Made by a program: the position numbers and the translations under genes. Positions 6,682 to 7,760 of a stretch of 7,760 nucleotides of DNA are shown here, piece after piece (position 1 is the stretch's first letter; the number at the start of each line of letters is the position of its first letter). The notes beneath the pieces are model-generated. The model was not told where the DNA came from, searched no databases, and saw only the letters and a list, made by a program, of their open reading frames with translations. The DNA comes from CAZVIJ01 sp964626735 (GTDB lineage Bacteria; Patescibacteriota; Dojkabacteria; JAOAGR01), in assembly GCA_964626735.1 (NCBI GenBank), contig CAZVIJ010000067.1, positions 1 through 7,760 on the forward strand, read 5' to 3'.

Positions 6682-6687
6682 TATAAA
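6682..6687 (+). promoter_or_regulatory. Putative -10 box of the AI-2E gene
   Basis: TATAAA lies 8 bases before ATG 6696; the overlapping TAAAAT at 6684-6689 is an alternative register. Either would place the transcript start at or within a few bases of the ATG, giving a leaderless or nearly leaderless mRNA. No TTGACA-like hexamer is seen upstream, and that position falls inside the right arm of element 2. Confidence 0.4.
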
Positions 6688-6695
6688 ATATCCAA

Positions 6696-7715
6696 ATGGA
6701 GGCAAAACGTTATTTGTATAGATTTTCAGAGCACCCCTTAAGCTGGGCGGCGATCACCCGCGTCATCATCGCCGCGCTCACCGTATTCCTGGTTTGGAGG
6801 TCGTTCAGCGTGCTCATTATTATCTTGGTTTCGGTTATGCTGGCAACTGCCCTGCATCCGATCGTGCTGAAGATGTCGAAGAAAATCCCCATTACGATTT
6901 CGGCGACGATTGTGGTTTTCGCTTTGCTCTTGCCGATCGTCCTGATTCTCGCGAGCGTGCTTCCGGGGTTTATCGGCCAGTTCCCGGACATTGTAAAGAC
7001 GGTCAACAATATCATCAATAATTCTACGTTCTTGCCCGATTCGATCCGCAACAATATCGACCTGACGCAGTACGCGCAGAACGGCGGAAAGTACCTGCTT
7101 GCCTCAACATCGAAGATCACGAACTTTGTCACGACGTTTATCACGATTCTCACGCTTACGATTTACCTGCTGATCGATGCGAAGCAGCTTCAGCACGTTT
7201 TCCTCAAGCTAATTCCCGACGATAAGGAAAAGGAGGTCTCCGGAATGCTTGATGAGCTGGCGAGGATTAATGGCCAGTACATTCGGGGCAATCTCTTGAT
7301 ATCCCTTGTCTGCGGCATCGTTATTTTCCTCGGCCTTATGATTATCGGAGTCCCGTACGCTGCACCGCTCGCTATTTTCGCTGCGATCCTGGATTTGCTG
7401 CCGTTGATCGGCGCATTTATCGGAGCGGCTCCTGCAGTAATTATCGCCTTCGCTATCAACCCGACAGCCGGCATCCTCGTTCTTGCACTCTTCCTCGTAT
7501 ATCAGCAAGTAGAGAACTCGATTCTTTCGCCCAATATCTACAACAAAGCCCTCGACCTTTCCCCGGCGTTAAGCTTTATCGCAGTAATGATCGGCACGAC
7601 GCTGTTCGGTATCGTAGGGGCTTTCTTGTCGCTTCCCTTAGCTGCAAGCGTTCCGACGCTGTTCAAGTACATCAGGAAGTTCAAGAGCGGCGAGAGTCCG
7701 GAGAAACAAGAGTAG
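6696..7715 (+). CDS. AI-2E family transporter (TqsA/YdiK-like membrane protein)
   Basis: This 339-residue polytopic inner-membrane protein is close to the usual 330-370 residues of the family. Hydrophobic segments lie at about 19-34, 36-55, 68-91, 143-160, 199-219, 223-251, 258-270 and 291-325, with a soluble stretch at 95-140. Family hallmarks are QYIRGNLLISLVCGI (194-208), GVPYAAPLAIFAAILDLLPLIGAFIGAAP (read in two parts, 218-232 and 233-246), YQQVENSILSPNIY (269-282) and the Gly/Ala-rich final segment 300-320. The family was named for autoinducer-2 export by TqsA, but members also include ion antiporters and many of unknown substrate, so no substrate is claimed. The gene is divergent from the signalling operon. 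ATG 6696 has no upstream ribosome-binding site; GGAGG at 6698-6702 lies inside the reading frame and could instead serve an in-frame TTG at 6714, removing six residues before the first membrane segment. Confidence 0.93.
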   Translation: MEAKRYLYRFSEHPLSWAAITRVIIAALTVFLVWRSFSVLIIILVSVMLATALHPIVLKMSKKIPITISATIVVFALLLPIVLILASVLPGFIGQFPDIVKTVNNIINNSTFLPDSIRNNIDLTQYAQNGGKYLLASTSKITNFVTTFITILTLTIYLLIDAKQLQHVFLKLIPDDKEKEVSGMLDELARINGQYIRGNLLISLVCGIVIFLGLMIIGVPYAAPLAIFAAILDLLPLIGAFIGAAPAVIIAFAINPTAGILVLALFLVYQQVENSILSPNIYNKALDLSPALSFIAVMIGTTLFGIVGAFLSLPLAASVPTLFKYIRKFKSGESPEKQE

Positions 7716-7742
7716 GAATAACACGAGTACCAGGACATCGGC

Positions 7743-7748
7743 TATAAT
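7743..7748 (+). promoter_or_regulatory. Putative -10 box for a gene starting at the right edge
   Basis: A perfect TATAAT lies 28 bases after the AI-2E stop codon. An ATG at 7757-7759 follows after 8 bases, the same spacing as at the AI-2E gene, suggesting another leaderless plus-strand gene that leaves the window. No good -35 hexamer is seen. The reading frame beyond the ATG cannot be tested. Confidence 0.4.
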
Positions 7749-7760
7749 ACAGTTGTATGG

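Overview
The window holds a tight four-gene signalling operon on the minus strand (6178 down to the left edge), a 517-base divergent intergenic region carrying an unusual family of structured repeats, and an AI-2E family membrane protein gene on the plus strand (6696-7715). The sequence suggests a free-living, environment-sensing bacterium of moderate GC content. Ribosome-binding sites are weak or absent at nearly every start. Two plus-strand TATAAT-like boxes sit only 8 bases before an ATG, suggesting leaderless or Shine-Dalgarno-independent initiation. I cannot place the organism confidently: multi-PAS kinase plus Rcp1-type regulator pairs occur in several Gram-negative phyla, and AI-2E proteins are almost universal, including in Patescibacteria.

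Minus-strand operon, in order of transcription: (1) a 1002-residue PAS-GAF-PAS-PAS-PAS histidine kinase (6178-3170); (2) a 153-residue single-domain Rcp1-type receiver overlapping it by 14 bases (3183-2722); (3) a 381-residue receiver-HisKA_2 hybrid kinase overlapping by an ATGA junction (2725-1580); (4) after 7 bases, a receiver-GGDEF-EAL protein (1572-1, cut by the window edge inside the EAL domain). The operon has three receivers, two kinase cores and one cyclic-di-GMP enzyme, but no DNA-binding output domain. The likely reading is a phosphorelay that ends in control of cyclic-di-GMP. The EAL domain has His where the conserved KID motif has Asp, and the GGDEF domain lacks the RxxD inhibitory site.

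Intergenic region 6179-6695: two elements, 133 bp (6264-6396) and 132 bp (6542-6673), lie in opposite orientation and share one architecture: a long outer inverted repeat enclosing two hairpins, with segment lengths of 46, 18, 5-6, 24-26 and 38 bases. The inner core is conserved in sequence. The outer arms differ completely between copies, yet each left arm is complementary to its own right arm. A third, partial copy (6427-6490) looks like a right half. All five internal hairpins fit one rule: a GC stem, TAnC, a triloop ending in C, GnTA, then a single unpaired C before the stem closes. Covariation across copies (TAAC/GTTA, TATC/GATA, TAGC/GCTA) argues for selection on folding. This is the strongest candidate for something undescribed: a structured repeat, MITE-like element or RNA family. 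The second element abuts the putative promoter of the AI-2E gene.

Right edge 7716-7760: a TATAAT box and an ATG suggest that another plus-strand gene begins at the window end.
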